The translations under genes and the position numbers were made by a program. A stretch of 64,000 bases of DNA from Bradyrhizobium embrapense (GTDB lineage: Bacteria; Pseudomonadota; Alphaproteobacteria; Rhizobiales; Xanthobacteraceae), in assembly GCF_001189235.2 (NCBI RefSeq), contig NZ_LFIP02000006.1, positions 124,001 through 188,000 on the forward strand, written 5' to 3'. Below, piece after piece: positions 47,301-56,723 of the stretch. Below the pieces are notes generated by a model, which worked only from the letters and a program-made list of their open reading frames with translations, made no database searches and had not been told where the DNA came from. Every line of letters starts with the position of its first letter. The stretch's first letter is position 1.

Positions 47301-49589
47301 ATCACAGCCACGGCATTGAGAGCGCTTGAGGCCTGGGGCCATATCCAGATCGAAACGGGACGTTCGTTCGATGATGTTCTGCAGGACATTCTTGGTCCCG
47401 ATGGCTCGAGCGTCGCGTTTCTCTCCGTCGCAATAGACCTTAGCCTGTCGCATTGGTCGGTTGCCGCGGAAGCAGCTTGGCCCTTGGCGGCCAATCCTCG
47501 GTTGCTACAATTTGATGAGGACCGATTCAGGCACGACATTACTGCTGCCAGTCGTCCTTCAGGGGTGTTAAGGCAGCGGAATACAGCCGCCATTCGCGTG
47601 GACCTGGATGTGCAGCCGTCTCGACGCTCGCGCTTATTCGACCAGATCGGGCGCTATGTTTTTGGCGAAGACACCGCGATACTCACACAGCTTCGGAGCG
47701 CGCTCGAACTGGCCCGTGATGAACTCGGCACCGAAGAGAAGGCTGGTCAAGATCAAGCTGGTGAGTTGCGCGCAACGGTTGTCCGCGCCCTTCGGATGAC
47801 GGATGCGGCGAATTGGGAGGCGGTGACGCGCACCTTGCAGGACGGCACGCAGGTCGATGCCTATCAATTCAAGGAGGCTCCTGAAGAACAGCAAGAGCGC
47901 GAAGACCAGGCGCGCGCAAGCGCTGGCCTTCAACGCATGAATATACGGCTTCGAATCCAGGCCGCTCTCCTTGAGCCCAGCCAATCAACTCCGGAACTGC
48001 TGCAGGAAGCGCTCGATTGGGCAAAGGACCAGCCCACGGAAGTTCTATCGACGTCAGACGACGAGGACGATAACTATGACGCCGAATGGGACCGGCGGGC
48101 CGTGGTGATGGCTGCGGCACTCGCCGCGCGTGATTATGAAGCCGCGGATCGTGCCGATGTGATGAGTTGGGCCGTGCCCGTCTTGCTGGCTGCATCAACA
48201 CAACGAGACAGGGAATATCTTGGTAATCAAATTGAATACAATGCGACGGCGATCGCAACGCTTGGAATCGTGTCCGTCTTCCTGAGAGGCGCAGACAACA
48301 TTAATCGGAGCCATATCCTGTGCGCCGCGGGACAAGACCATCCCGCCGTGCAGGAAGCACTCGGCCAAAACCTGCAGCGTCTCGGTCAGATCGACGATCG
48401 GCTTCCGCGATCAATCGCGCGTATTGTCATGATCCGTGCTGTCCACACGCGCCGGGCCTTGAGTGTCAAGCAACAAAAGGTGAATGACCAGCGTGATCGT
48501 CAGATGATCGATGCCGCTATCGACGCCGAACTGCGTTGGCTCGACGGAGAAGATGGAGAGCCAGCATGGCCCACGTTAGCGCCTTGGCGAACAAGACCAC
48601 GCCGCGAAATTCGTCTCGGAGACAATGGACATATCGAAGACGATGATCCGGAAGATCAGCCGCCGAGCCATATTGTCGACGAGAGAGCGATAGGTGCACT
48701 TGTTCACCACCTCATCGGCTTCACGATCGGCGACCCGCCGGTCTGGGTAAAGAATTTGGCCGTTCACCTCATGGCGTGGACGGACGAGGCAAATGGACCG
48801 CACGATAAAGACCTGCGCGAGCGCGACCATCGGCCGGACACCTGGAATATCAATTTCTTCGATTTTCTTGGCATTTTGAGCGTTGCCCTGCCGCATTCGG
48901 AGGTGGTCAGCCTGTTTTTGAATTCCATCGTGAAATTCAATGACGAGGCGTTCCATGATGTGATGGCATCGTTCCTTCGCGGCTATGATGGGGCAACGGT
49001 GGCAACTGACACTAAAAATCCCGAGAATCCAGCTGACGTTCGCGGATTGCTGGCAGATCGCATTAAGCGCGCCTGGAACTATCGGCGCCTGGGGCGAGAG
49101 AAAGGATTTACCAGCGAAACGCATGCGGGTGATGCCCTGAACGCGATGTTCTATCAGCCGTCGCGCTGGGCCAACACGGGACGTCCAACGATTCCAGTCA
49201 ATTGGCCCGGTTTGTCGGCAACCATCGCAACATTAACGGACCTTGTGGTAGGGGCTCCGACGTCTGGTTACCTCGCCAGCCTCTTCCTGAATCTGGCTGA
49301 ATCTTCGTACAATAAAGTTCTTATCCCATTCGTGATCCAGGCTATGGAGGCCTGGTGCTCGGCCTACGGCGTCGACCGAAATTTCTGGGCAGAGAAGAAT
49401 ATTGGCAGCCGCGTCTGCACCTGGTTCGATTCAGCTTTAGCGAAAGATGCCACGGTACATGACGCTCTGACTGAGCGGGCTGACCAACTTTTCAAATGCC
49501 TCGATATTCTTGTTCAATCGGGCGTTGCTCAAGCACGCATTCTCGAGGAGAAGATCGCCAACGCTGGCGACACTCGTAAGGCCAGTTAG
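44385..49589 (+). CDS. Giant STAND-like ATPase with N-terminal nuclease-type domain (Avs-like)
   Basis: A 1734-residue protein. Residues about 20-130 resemble a PD-(D/E)xK nuclease of the Cap4/DUF4297 kind: GPQFEAKVGAFYVLPLLSG, D65/D66, then E82-I-Q84-V-K86. A P-loop follows with Walker A GRPGVGKS (324-331), Walker B-like MLFVDNIDQID (387-397) and a sensor-like WRVVATCGVES near 415-425. From about 600 to the end the chain is long, helical and repetitive without a nameable domain. This plan (nuclease, STAND ATPase, long repeat sensor) is that of antiviral STAND proteins, which bind a phage protein, oligomerise and cut DNA. I cannot match it to Avs1-Avs4 specifically. Divergent from abiE and close to the SIR2 gene. 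The ATG at 44385 is the first in frame; no clear Shine-Dalgarno site precedes it. Confidence 0.75.
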   Translation: MTQESYQPAQVAAPSATGNAGPQFEAKVGAFYVLPLLSGSEPRGLPGATVRSVAFQQRVAEHPLDDVVIKAVNRDGSPATLEIQVKRTLTFTASDKEFREVVGQIWEAAQKPDFETSRYELAVAIARTTTRIEQAYQEVLHWARQLPDGATFAARIGRLTFASDGMRSFIEVFRTNLALAGAPTDDQTVWRLLRRFQILVFDFESVASDYDHRAREHLRWILPLDQADRANELWSIIIDQVGAAARAAGAMDRATVVTALQQQHGVHFTAHGYVRPVYERLAEATEQALDEIDETVGGARLARNGLIDEAYNLLQQHPVMLIEGRPGVGKSGVMKHLAVRLQAESCVLVLRHGRIIAGGWSVMAHTIGWAGSQAELFNELGAGGGAMLFVDNIDQIDNQGEWATVTDLLSQAIRSQGWRVVATCGVESDDWKTKLPARMRAAGISCLAVGNLSDEEKAELSSQNQALALILADGHPAKGVAENLFYLSRMVELGVGEVAGMATELDLACLWWRYGAGRSEDDRRFARLKALRTLGAQVISNPSQAAFNVDSLDSATAAELLRLESLREEIKGASVTFRHDVLRDWTIGFQLHEDASLLATQSMERPLPVVLARGLEIAARLALADDPTGQRWLALLAITEREGSHGSWKRPVLLALPRSEDALTHYVALAPVLLDAGGRRLREIIRLMIAVESEPLAALITRLRPDISIPAGAGDLIAPKGPSWIPLVVWLTTSAKSMPTELIPDAVKVFQAWLMTTQGHGYPINAQIVQILFDWLALIESHLTQRIYRDISELPPSLNIDHLDDVRNEIRMIVFTYANLNRAAAERYLSHLNSETIRYHDQQALLKSPGTLPEAAPGPYADFVLAALIEKDDPDSYHSRRSEYGPFEIHEHVFLDIPPDGGPFLTVLNSSRDDGLRLIRGLVEHATNWRREQYQKKRIPFPQIKISFSDNQRTFEGDLTIYLWARAAGPSLITATALRALEAWGHIQIETGRSFDDVLQDILGPDGSSVAFLSVAIDLSLSHWSVAAEAAWPLAANPRLLQFDEDRFRHDITAASRPSGVLRQRNTAAIRVDLDVQPSRRSRLFDQIGRYVFGEDTAILTQLRSALELARDELGTEEKAGQDQAGELRATVVRALRMTDAANWEAVTRTLQDGTQVDAYQFKEAPEEQQEREDQARASAGLQRMNIRLRIQAALLEPSQSTPELLQEALDWAKDQPTEVLSTSDDEDDNYDAEWDRRAVVMAAALAARDYEAADRADVMSWAVPVLLAASTQRDREYLGNQIEYNATAIATLGIVSVFLRGADNINRSHILCAAGQDHPAVQEALGQNLQRLGQIDDRLPRSIARIVMIRAVHTRRALSVKQQKVNDQRDRQMIDAAIDAELRWLDGEDGEPAWPTLAPWRTRPRREIRLGDNGHIEDDDPEDQPPSHIVDERAIGALVHHLIGFTIGDPPVWVKNLAVHLMAWTDEANGPHDKDLRERDHRPDTWNINFFDFLGILSVALPHSEVVSLFLNSIVKFNDEAFHDVMASFLRGYDGATVATDTKNPENPADVRGLLADRIKRAWNYRRLGREKGFTSETHAGDALNAMFYQPSRWANTGRPTIPVNWPGLSATIATLTDLVVGAPTSGYLASLFLNLAESSYNKVLIPFVIQAMEAWCSAYGVDRNFWAEKNIGSRVCTWFDSALAKDATVHDALTERADQLFKCLDILVQSGVAQARILEEKIANAGDTRKAS

Positions 49590-49655
49590 GCGACCTTCTC
49601 GGATCGGTTCAATAGGGCTTCGATCTTTTTGATGTTTAGTTAGGCGCGCATTTGT

Positions 49656-50954
49656 TTATCTCCATGCGCGGAGCGAGGCGATCGCTTGATTTGCCTTTGT
49701 CAATAGTGCGCGCAACGGAGGACATTCGGGATAGTATTGCGCGAGCGTCGCCACTACCTCGGCAAGACTGGCGATGTGCCGCTCGCGGCCCGCAGGAGGC
49801 ACCGCGAGCGGATCATCCTTCGGCAATCCTTGATAGTAGAGATTGAAAAAGACCTCGTCCGACAGCTCGTCGCGCTTGTACTCGCACTGAACCCAGTTAT
49901 CGAGTTCGCAGCGAATGGCGTCGACCCGCCGGTAGACGCCTGCGCGCTGACGAGTATCGACCAATACCGATTTCAAAAGGCGTCCAACAGCCTTGTGCCC
50001 CTCGACCGGCATTTGGGCCTTAGGTCGGCGGCTCGGGCCGGATGGGAACAAGGCATATTCAACCGAGTTGTTGGTCCCGCGAGGTCGCTCTGACTTCGGC
50101 ATAGCTGCCTTTGCCTTGGTCTCAGCCAAGCGGCCCGGACTGACGAATTCCGGCAGGAAGGGCCTGGACTCGCCACTCCAATCCGCAACCACAATGGGAG
50201 CCGGGGCCGCGGCGAGCTTCAAGATGATCGGGTCCAGCGAATAACCCTTCGAGGTGTCGGCCGCGAGAAAAAGCCATGATCCACCGTCTGGGTTATACAT
50301 GCCTTTCCAGGGTGCCGCGGCCACCGTCCAGCCATGCTGCGTTGCCCATTTTAGCTGCTCTGCCGTCACATCACCCTGGCTATAGGGCTCATTCGCCCGA
50401 ATATAGATCTTCGTGGCGGGATCAAACCATGCGCTATCGTGGTCGGATCCTGGCATTCGGTTCTGGAAATCCCCTCGCGGCAAAGAACGCTTGGCCTTTG
50501 ACGGCTTCAGATTCGTCGCATCAATGAACTGGAGGGTACGCGCTGCGGCACATGCTGCCTCCTGCGCCGCCAGCTTGGACGAAGCGGTGTAGGTGTCCGC
50601 GATATGGTCAGGACCCTCGCGCCGCATCGCGATCAGTCCGCGCGCTATCTTGTACTGCGCTGGGCTCACCAGCGCATCCAGCGGCTTGCTAACCATCATT
50701 TTGAGGATTTCGCGCCCAGTTGCTTTGGTCGCGCGGTCACGCCATGGCACCGAGATATAGATTTCACATGCCGCTTGTCGTGGCTTCGCATTAGTACCCA
50801 GGCTGCGACGCGCGTGCGTGAAGTTTTCGCAGCCAGCCGCCTTGGATGCCATATCCAGTGCGACGCTATGCTTCAGGCCATTTGCCTTCTTGAGACGGTT
50901 GGCGAGTTGCTTAATCCCCTCGATCGAGGAAGGACGAATGTGATCGTGCGACAT
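49656..50954 (-). CDS. DUF5623-type protein of unknown function
   Basis: A 432-residue soluble protein starting MSHDHIRPSSIEGIKQLANRLKKANGLKHSVALDMASKAAGCENFTHARRSLG; the pieces IKQLANRLKKANGLKHSVAL and AAGCENFTHARRSL are the recognisable part. This start recalls the glyoxalase-superfamily/DUF5623 proteins seen on integrative elements and plasmids. The middle has SAWFDPATKIYIRANEPYS and PWKGMYNPDGGSWLFL; the C-terminus is helical. No catalytic motif is evident. I chose ATG 50954 because the upstream part of the frame (to 51035) is not conserved-looking. It converges on the STAND gene with a 66-base gap and probably belongs to the same mobile block. Function unknown; a role in defence or in element maintenance is a guess. 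Confidence 0.65.
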   Translation of the reverse strand: MSHDHIRPSSIEGIKQLANRLKKANGLKHSVALDMASKAAGCENFTHARRSLGTNAKPRQAACEIYISVPWRDRATKATGREILKMMVSKPLDALVSPAQYKIARGLIAMRREGPDHIADTYTASSKLAAQEAACAAARTLQFIDATNLKPSKAKRSLPRGDFQNRMPGSDHDSAWFDPATKIYIRANEPYSQGDVTAEQLKWATQHGWTVAAAPWKGMYNPDGGSWLFLAADTSKGYSLDPIILKLAAAPAPIVVADWSGESRPFLPEFVSPGRLAETKAKAAMPKSERPRGTNNSVEYALFPSGPSRRPKAQMPVEGHKAVGRLLKSVLVDTRQRAGVYRRVDAIRCELDNWVQCEYKRDELSDEVFFNLYYQGLPKDDPLAVPPAGRERHIASLAEVVATLAQYYPECPPLRALLTKANQAIASLRAWR

Positions 50955-52239
50955 GTCCAGTCTCCTGGCCCTTAGCGAAGCGTCGCCCGTCAACCACCTC
51001 TCGGACCCGACTGACATGCGGGAACGATGCATCAAAGCAGTGCCTCAACGGCTTCGCTACGACGGGCGGCAGGCTCCTGCCGGGAGCCAATCCGTACCAT
51101 ACCAGAAGTTGAGTATTTTGAAAGGGCCGGTCGGCTACACACGGCGCAAATGGCATCGGATGCTGTCGGGGGGACGACCGATCGCCGAGCAAGTGGATAG
51201 TTGCGCAAATCTCGGGCAGCGAGACAATTCGCCGCCTCATCAACAGCGAGTGCGAGGGGCACATGCGCGAAAGCTTCTTCCATGCTGCGTCTATGCTGCG
51301 TGGAGCTAGCAGCAAGAATTGGAAGCGATTGAAAAATCACGAGAATTTTTTGGAATGATGACCGTGCGGAAATTCGCGGAGGATCTCGTAAGAAACCCAA
51401 TGAAATCGGGCTCTTTGTACTATTTGGGAACGAAAAAGGTGCCAAAATCAGTGACTTCGAGTGGAATCAAAATCCGCTTGTCTTCAGATTTAGGCGAACT
51501 CGCTCACGCTTCCGCGCCGAATTTCCTCAAAAATTTCGCGGGCCTCAGGGGGCGGGGCGACGCAAAAAGTTCGATACGTATCCAGGAAGGCCCACCAATT
51601 TCGTTAATAATAATATGTGAGGACACTTTTTACGACGGCCGAATTTCCGCTCGTTTTTTTTGCCGATTTTTGAGCTCGAGAAAACCGAGGGTGGTGCCTT
51701 CAGGAAATCTGCCTCATGAAACCTGCTGGTCGACGTGGCACCACAGCCGGCGATCCGGACCAGGCGACGGCTCGCTCGGAGGGTAGAGGTTACTCCCAAA
51801 TTGGGAGCGTGCAGCAAACGCTCCTCCGTCCAGGACTTACGCCACCCGATTTAGTTGTTCCACCAGCTGCCCGGCTTCTCCTCCGCATGGGCGAGCCAGG
51901 TCTCCGGCACATCGCTTCTCCTGTTCTCAGATGCAGGATTGATCGCGCCGCCAATATGTCCGCTCGCGCCGAGAACGAAATGAACGACTCCACGGAATAG
52001 CCAGTAATCTGGTAAGCAGAGCGTTCCAACACCCCTCTACTTGAGGGCTTTCCCACAGACGATACAATGGCCATAGACGAGTGTAAAAGCATGCCGCTGC
52101 TGCTCCCTGCACCAGCCTTATGGCGACAAGCAATATCAATGAGTGAAATTGTCGATTGCCAAATTCAATCCATCGAGATTGAAGGAGAATGTAACGAACT
52201 CCGCACCGACCACGCATTTCTGCGGCCCGACTGTAGGCA
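50955..52239. other. No gene recognised in about 1.3 kb
   Basis: Includes an A/T-richer stretch at 51320-51670 with short poly-T and poly-A runs (TTTTTTTTGCCGATTTTTGAG near 51654). A plus-strand frame of 155 codons (51319-51786) spans it but has no family features. Could be an old element boundary or replication-type sequence; I see no origin repeats. Confidence 0.4.
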
Positions 52240-53025
52240 CTATGCACCCGTCGTCAGTACACAAGCGGCCTGTTGCCCCGAATACGATATCCAATTAACA
52301 CCATAGTTGGTCTCACGGATGAATTCGTCGAAAGCTAGTCTTTCATGCTTCTCGAACCCTACGTAGTTGAAGTATTCGTCAAACACGATAACGCATCCTG
52401 GACGAATCTGAGACTTGAGCCCCGTAAAGATACTTTTTGTGCTTGAATATATGTCGCAATCGACGTGGATGAACGCAACGGGCAGCTTGCGCTGAGCAAA
52501 CAACGGAATCGTCTCATCAAACAGACCAACAATAAGCTCTACGTTCTCCGGAACGTCAGGCGCCTTGCCTCCACGATCGAAGTCCACTGGAAGATATCCA
52601 TTCCAGCGCTCCGGCAGGCCATTAAAGCTATCGAAGCCATAAAACTTCCGCTCCGGAAATCGCTCGGCCATGGTGCTGATGGTGTAACCGGTATAGACAC
52701 CGAACTCGAGAGCAACACCCGCATCCGCTTTTGACAAGGCATCAAACCTGAACTCATCATGATCGGCAAAAAAGACAGCATCAGGCATTTCTGTACGGAT
52801 TATCTCAATCGCTCGTTCTTGTGCAATCACAGACAAAGTACGAAACAAGCTATGATTTGTTCTGGGTAGCCCGTACATTTCCGCAGCGGTTACAAGTTTG
52901 CGCAGGTGTTCATTTGCAATGTCCTGCTTGCTCAGCATTGTCGACAAAGCTTTGGCTACCTCGCTGGAAGATTTCGCTAACCGATCAATTGCTGCCAATA
53001 GGCGATTATCAACCGTTTCTTTCAT
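52240..53025 (-). CDS. TylF/MycF-like SAM-dependent methyltransferase
   Basis: A 261-residue methyltransferase of the macrocin O-methyltransferase (TylF) family. Visible motifs are the SAM-binding LEFGVYTGYTISTMAERFP (about 112-130), KFYGFDSFNGLPERW, the metal/catalytic segment AFIHVDCDIYSSTKSIF with DCD, and VIVFDEYFNY. Members methylate sugar hydroxyls in antibiotics and cell-surface glycans. In a symbiosis island a glycan or Nod-factor sugar is a reasonable target, for example the fucose made by NoeL/NolK, but no sequence evidence ties it to that. The first 100 residues are a helical extension (LAKSSSEVAKALSTMLSKQ). A single-gene unit; no nod box seen in the upstream 300 bases. Confidence 0.85.
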   Translation of the reverse strand: MKETVDNRLLAAIDRLAKSSSEVAKALSTMLSKQDIANEHLRKLVTAAEMYGLPRTNHSLFRTLSVIAQERAIEIIRTEMPDAVFFADHDEFRFDALSKADAGVALEFGVYTGYTISTMAERFPERKFYGFDSFNGLPERWNGYLPVDFDRGGKAPDVPENVELIVGLFDETIPLFAQRKLPVAFIHVDCDIYSSTKSIFTGLKSQIRPGCVIVFDEYFNYVGFEKHERLAFDEFIRETNYGVNWISYSGQQAACVLTTGA

Positions 53026-55504
53026 CGCGTCATTCCCTTTGACTACACAAATTCAATTGCTCTCGCCGAGCCCGACGAATTTATCTCAACGATCCTCTGA
53101 AAAAAGCGGTTGTTTCGAAGAAGAATTTCATGAGACAGGTAAGAGCGACTCGATTTCGGACCATAAGAACAACTGATTTGCTGCTGCTGCGACTACCAAA
53201 TTCAGCAAAGTCCAAGGTTGACGCGGCAAAGATCCCGACGCTGGAGCAATTCGAAGAATGGGCGCCGAATTTCGCATGGCCGGCAGGCCGCTGGCGCCGG
53301 TATCAGGCGGGGGTGAGCCAACTCTTCTGCTCGTGCTGCTGCTGGGTCACGACCGACACTCGACGATGCCGATGATCGGTATGTCGATGATCATTACCAA
53401 CATGAGGTGATGCCGTCGAACAGCATGCTCATAGTGCAGATGATCAGTTGATCATCGGGTATCTGGCACTTTGGCCTCGGCCCGATTGGCGTTCAATTCA
53501 GTCAGGTCTCAGCCGCACTACGTCGCGATCCGGCTGGTAGGCCGATCCGAGAGAATCCTGTCGTCGAACGACGATCGAAAGCCTCGTTTTCGATCACCAG
53601 AAGCGCGATATCTGCTTCACCGTACCATTTTGCGCTTCGGTCACTGGTAACTAACGCTCGCGGTCTGACAACGGGACACGCCGACGTACTTCTGAGAGTT
53701 AGATTTCTACTCAACAGACTTGTAATCCTCGTTCGCTTGAATTCGAGATTGCGCCTGACGGGCCCGTTCGTCGATCGCGCGTCTGGCCGCGGGACGCGCG
53801 TCCAATTCTGCGGCAGCGACGCTGTTGGCGAACGCCAAGCCGTTTCTCCGTATCAGGAAGCCTCGCTTTTTGAGGAAGCGGCCCTCGTAGTCCGCCCTGA
53901 GCCTGCAAACCTGCCGGATGTCGCCGACGATGCGGAAGGCCAAACCGCAAGGAATCTGCGGCGATCATTTCCTCCAGCTCAACTAGACCAAAACGAAATG
54001 CAACCCGGTATCATAGATGGCGGTCGACCAGTTCCGATAGATCCTAAGAACCTTCCGGTTGAACATCGCGCACAGTCTTGATGCTTCTCGACCACCCTCG
54101 GATCCCACTCTTCAGCCCCGCGGAGGCATCACCTGCCTCACCAACGTCATAAGCCCTCCATCCATAGTTCTCACATCGGCGCCGTATCCATGCCGCTGGT
54201 GACTCGTTCTGCCCTCCAGAAGCTTAAGCTGGAACGCCGCCTGCGATCCTGATGGAATGCTCGTTCGTGTCTTCCTCAACGAATCCTTGGGAAATCGCCA
54301 GAGCCGAGGTCTCGAAGGCAACGGATTCTTTCCCATTAAATGAACCGGCCCCGCCCTTTACCGGAACGTTTCAAATTATAGCGATCGTTCGCGGCACTCG
54401 TTCACCGCCGCCGGCCAATCCTCGAAGCACACGCGGGAGCTTCTCCCGCGCACGAAGAAACTTTGCCGCAGGCGACGTGCCTGGCCGGCGCAAAAATGGA
54501 TGTGCGACGTGTCCTCGGCCCCCTCAAGCATCTGCAGGCGAAAACTGCCTTATCGGGACTGCCACGTAATCGTCTCAGGACCGGAAGATCCGGCGGGCCC
54601 GGGTACCCTCACCTGTATCGACGTCGAGACCGGCACGTTCGTCGGTAACGCTCGGATCGCCGATCGGTACTGTCGTCCGATCGGGGACGAGGAAGTCACG
54701 CGGATGGTCGGGGGAGCGTACCGATTGGCCTCGATCGCGGTGGATTTGGAGACGGATCTCCTGTCTCGCCGCAGCAGGCGCATTTCGGATATCCTGCGGA
54801 CCCGCCGACGTCTCTGGCGTCGCCGCTGCCACGCCAGACTGCACGCTCTCGGCTGATTTTTCGCGCCGCCCGCGTCTTGCAGGGCCGAACCCTTAAAGTC
54901 TTGAGCACGAATGTAGCGCGATCACGGCCACTTCGGACCGGCCGGGAAATCATCCGGATCAGGCTCGTCGGCATCGACCTCATCTTCCTGACGGCCGGTC
55001 AGCCGAGCGCAGGTATCGTCGAGGAGCCGCTGGCCGACCTGCTGCCAGATCGACTCGGGACCGTACAGTCGTAGCGCTAGCGCCGGCGTCCGCCGGTCCT
55101 TTGTTCGAATCCTGGATGTCCCGATGGCGCCATTACATATCTGCCCCTCTCCTCGTCCTCTCTCGGGAGGCCCTCATTAGCGAGTTCGGGAAGGCAGGCG
55201 ATGATGAATATCCTTATCAACCTCAATATCGAAGCAAATGGCGGATCCAATTATCGCCAACAGGATCGCTCTTGATCTCGGACGCGCCCTACCTGCCATT
55301 CGACAGATAAGGCTCCGTTCAAGGCGCCCTGAGAAGACCGCGAGAGTCTTGCTGTGGACATGGACGCCACTGGTCTGATCGAGACCGTTGACCTCCCGAC
55401 AGCACACGTCCCGGTCGCTCTAGCATCCCCACCGGCAATGGAGAGCTATTCCACGAGAGGGACATCTCATGTGCGCCAAGGTTGGGGATGTCCCCCTATT
55501 CGAC
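53026..55504. other. About 2.5 kb without an intact gene; island/core transition
   Basis: No frame here has recognisable family features. Two coding-like scraps are a 78-codon minus-strand frame (53707-53943, GRFLKKRGFLIRRNGLAFANSVAAAELDARP) and a plus-strand phrase IPTLEQFEEWAPNFAWPAGRW near 53230-53290. A sequence at 55094-55137 (TTGTTCGAATCCTGG, later GGCGCCATT) resembles a tRNA T-arm and 3' end but cannot be folded into a tRNA. Codon composition on the right changes sharply from 55.5 kb. Confidence 0.45.
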
Positions 55505-56701
55505 TTACTCTCCCCCCTCGTAGAAGAGCTCCAGCGGCAGACCGACCATTGCCTTTCCGATCCAGTCGCGCGCGATGACATTGGAGGGCCCCATCGCGAT
55601 CGCTGCACGGGCGTCGCGATAGGCGCGCTCGATCGGACCGCGATGATAACCGTAGCCGCCCGTCACCGTCAGCGCGGTCGCGGCGACCTTGTTGGCGACC
55701 TCGGCGGCGTGCACCTTGAACTCGGTCAGCGGAATCAGGATCTCGCTTTGCGGCTTGCCGGCACGCCAGAGCGCGTCGAGCTTGCCCGCGAGCTCGTTGC
55801 GCCACGGTCGCAGCGTCTCGACCAGCACCTTGGCGGCACCGAGTTCCTGGCGGATCGCCTGATAATCCGACAGGCTCTTGTTCCTGTCCTTGTGCACGAA
55901 GCTCGTGGTGTGGGCGATCGCCGCGTTCAACGCGCCGCGCGCCACGCCTTCCCAAACCGCGCCGAGCCCGATCAGATAGACCGGCGAGACGCCGTCATAG
56001 ATGATCTCCTTGCCCTGCCCTTCGGCGCCGAGCCGGTCGCGTTGCGGCACATGCACATTGCTGTAGCGGATCGCCCCGGAATGGTTGGCCCGCACGCCGA
56101 GCGCATCCCAGGGCCGGGACTCGATGCCCTCGGCCTTGCCGTCGACGATGAAGAAGATGATGTCGGCCTGATCCTTGGCATCAGGCGTGCGCGTCTGCAC
56201 CACGTAATAATCGGCCTGGCCCGAACTCGTCGTGAACGACTTCTCGGCGTTGACGCGATAGTCGTCGCCGTCGCGCGAGGCTTCGGACAGATTGTACCAC
56301 CAGTGCCCGCCGGTGGCGCGTTCGCTGGTCGAATAGGTGCCGAGCAGGCCGCCATTATTCGCCTTCAGCCAGCGCTCCTTCTGATCGGTGTTGCCGAACA
56401 GATTGATGGTCTGAGCCGCGCCGACATGCATGACGTAGATGAGCCCGGTGGAGGCATCGGCCTGCCCGATCCGGTAGGCGGCTTCCGCGAAGTCCAGATG
56501 GCCGAGGCCGAGCCCGCCGAACTGCGGCTCGTTCAGCACGCCGGTCCAGCCGGCCTCCGCCAGCGCGCGAAGGTTCTCGCGCGGAAAGCGGCTCTCGCGG
56601 TCGTTGCGGTCGGCATGCACCTTCACCGTCGCGTCGATGGCGGCATCGAGCCTGGCATAAACGTCGTCGTCGATCCTGCGTGCTAGATTGTCGTTGGCCA
56701 T
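55505..56701 (-). CDS. Acyl-CoA dehydrogenase-like flavoprotein (DszC/SfnB group)
   Basis: A 398-residue member of the acyl-CoA dehydrogenase superfamily. The N-terminal helical domain has LRALAEAGWTGVLNEPQFGGLGL. The middle barrel has LLGTYSTSERATGGHWWYNL and VNAEKSFTTSSGQADYYVV. The C-terminal helices include TALTVTGGYGYHRGPIERAYRDARAA. The catalytic glutamate of true acyl-CoA dehydrogenases is not evident in its usual place. Relatives in organosulfur operons (DszC, SfnB, SfnC) are flavin-dependent monooxygenases or oxidoreductases. Last gene of the minus-strand operon with SfnG and a Liv transporter, 22 bases behind livF. ATG 56701 is the conserved start; a longer frame to 56878 runs into livF. 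A desulfurisation role is inferred from context. Confidence 0.82.
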   Translation of the reverse strand: MANDNLARRIDDDVYARLDAAIDATVKVHADRNDRESRFPRENLRALAEAGWTGVLNEPQFGGLGLGHLDFAEAAYRIGQADASTGLIYVMHVGAAQTINLFGNTDQKERWLKANNGGLLGTYSTSERATGGHWWYNLSEASRDGDDYRVNAEKSFTTSSGQADYYVVQTRTPDAKDQADIIFFIVDGKAEGIESRPWDALGVRANHSGAIRYSNVHVPQRDRLGAEGQGKEIIYDGVSPVYLIGLGAVWEGVARGALNAAIAHTTSFVHKDRNKSLSDYQAIRQELGAAKVLVETLRPWRNELAGKLDALWRAGKPQSEILIPLTEFKVHAAEVANKVAATALTVTGGYGYHRGPIERAYRDARAAIAMGPSNVIARDWIGKAMVGLPLELFYEGGE

Positions 56702-56723
56702 GGTCAGTCTCTCCGGGTTGCAA

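Noticed and set aside
51319..51786. 155-codon plus-strand frame
   Set aside because: Unusual composition changes along its length, no ribosome site and no family motif; more likely non-coding A/T-richer DNA.
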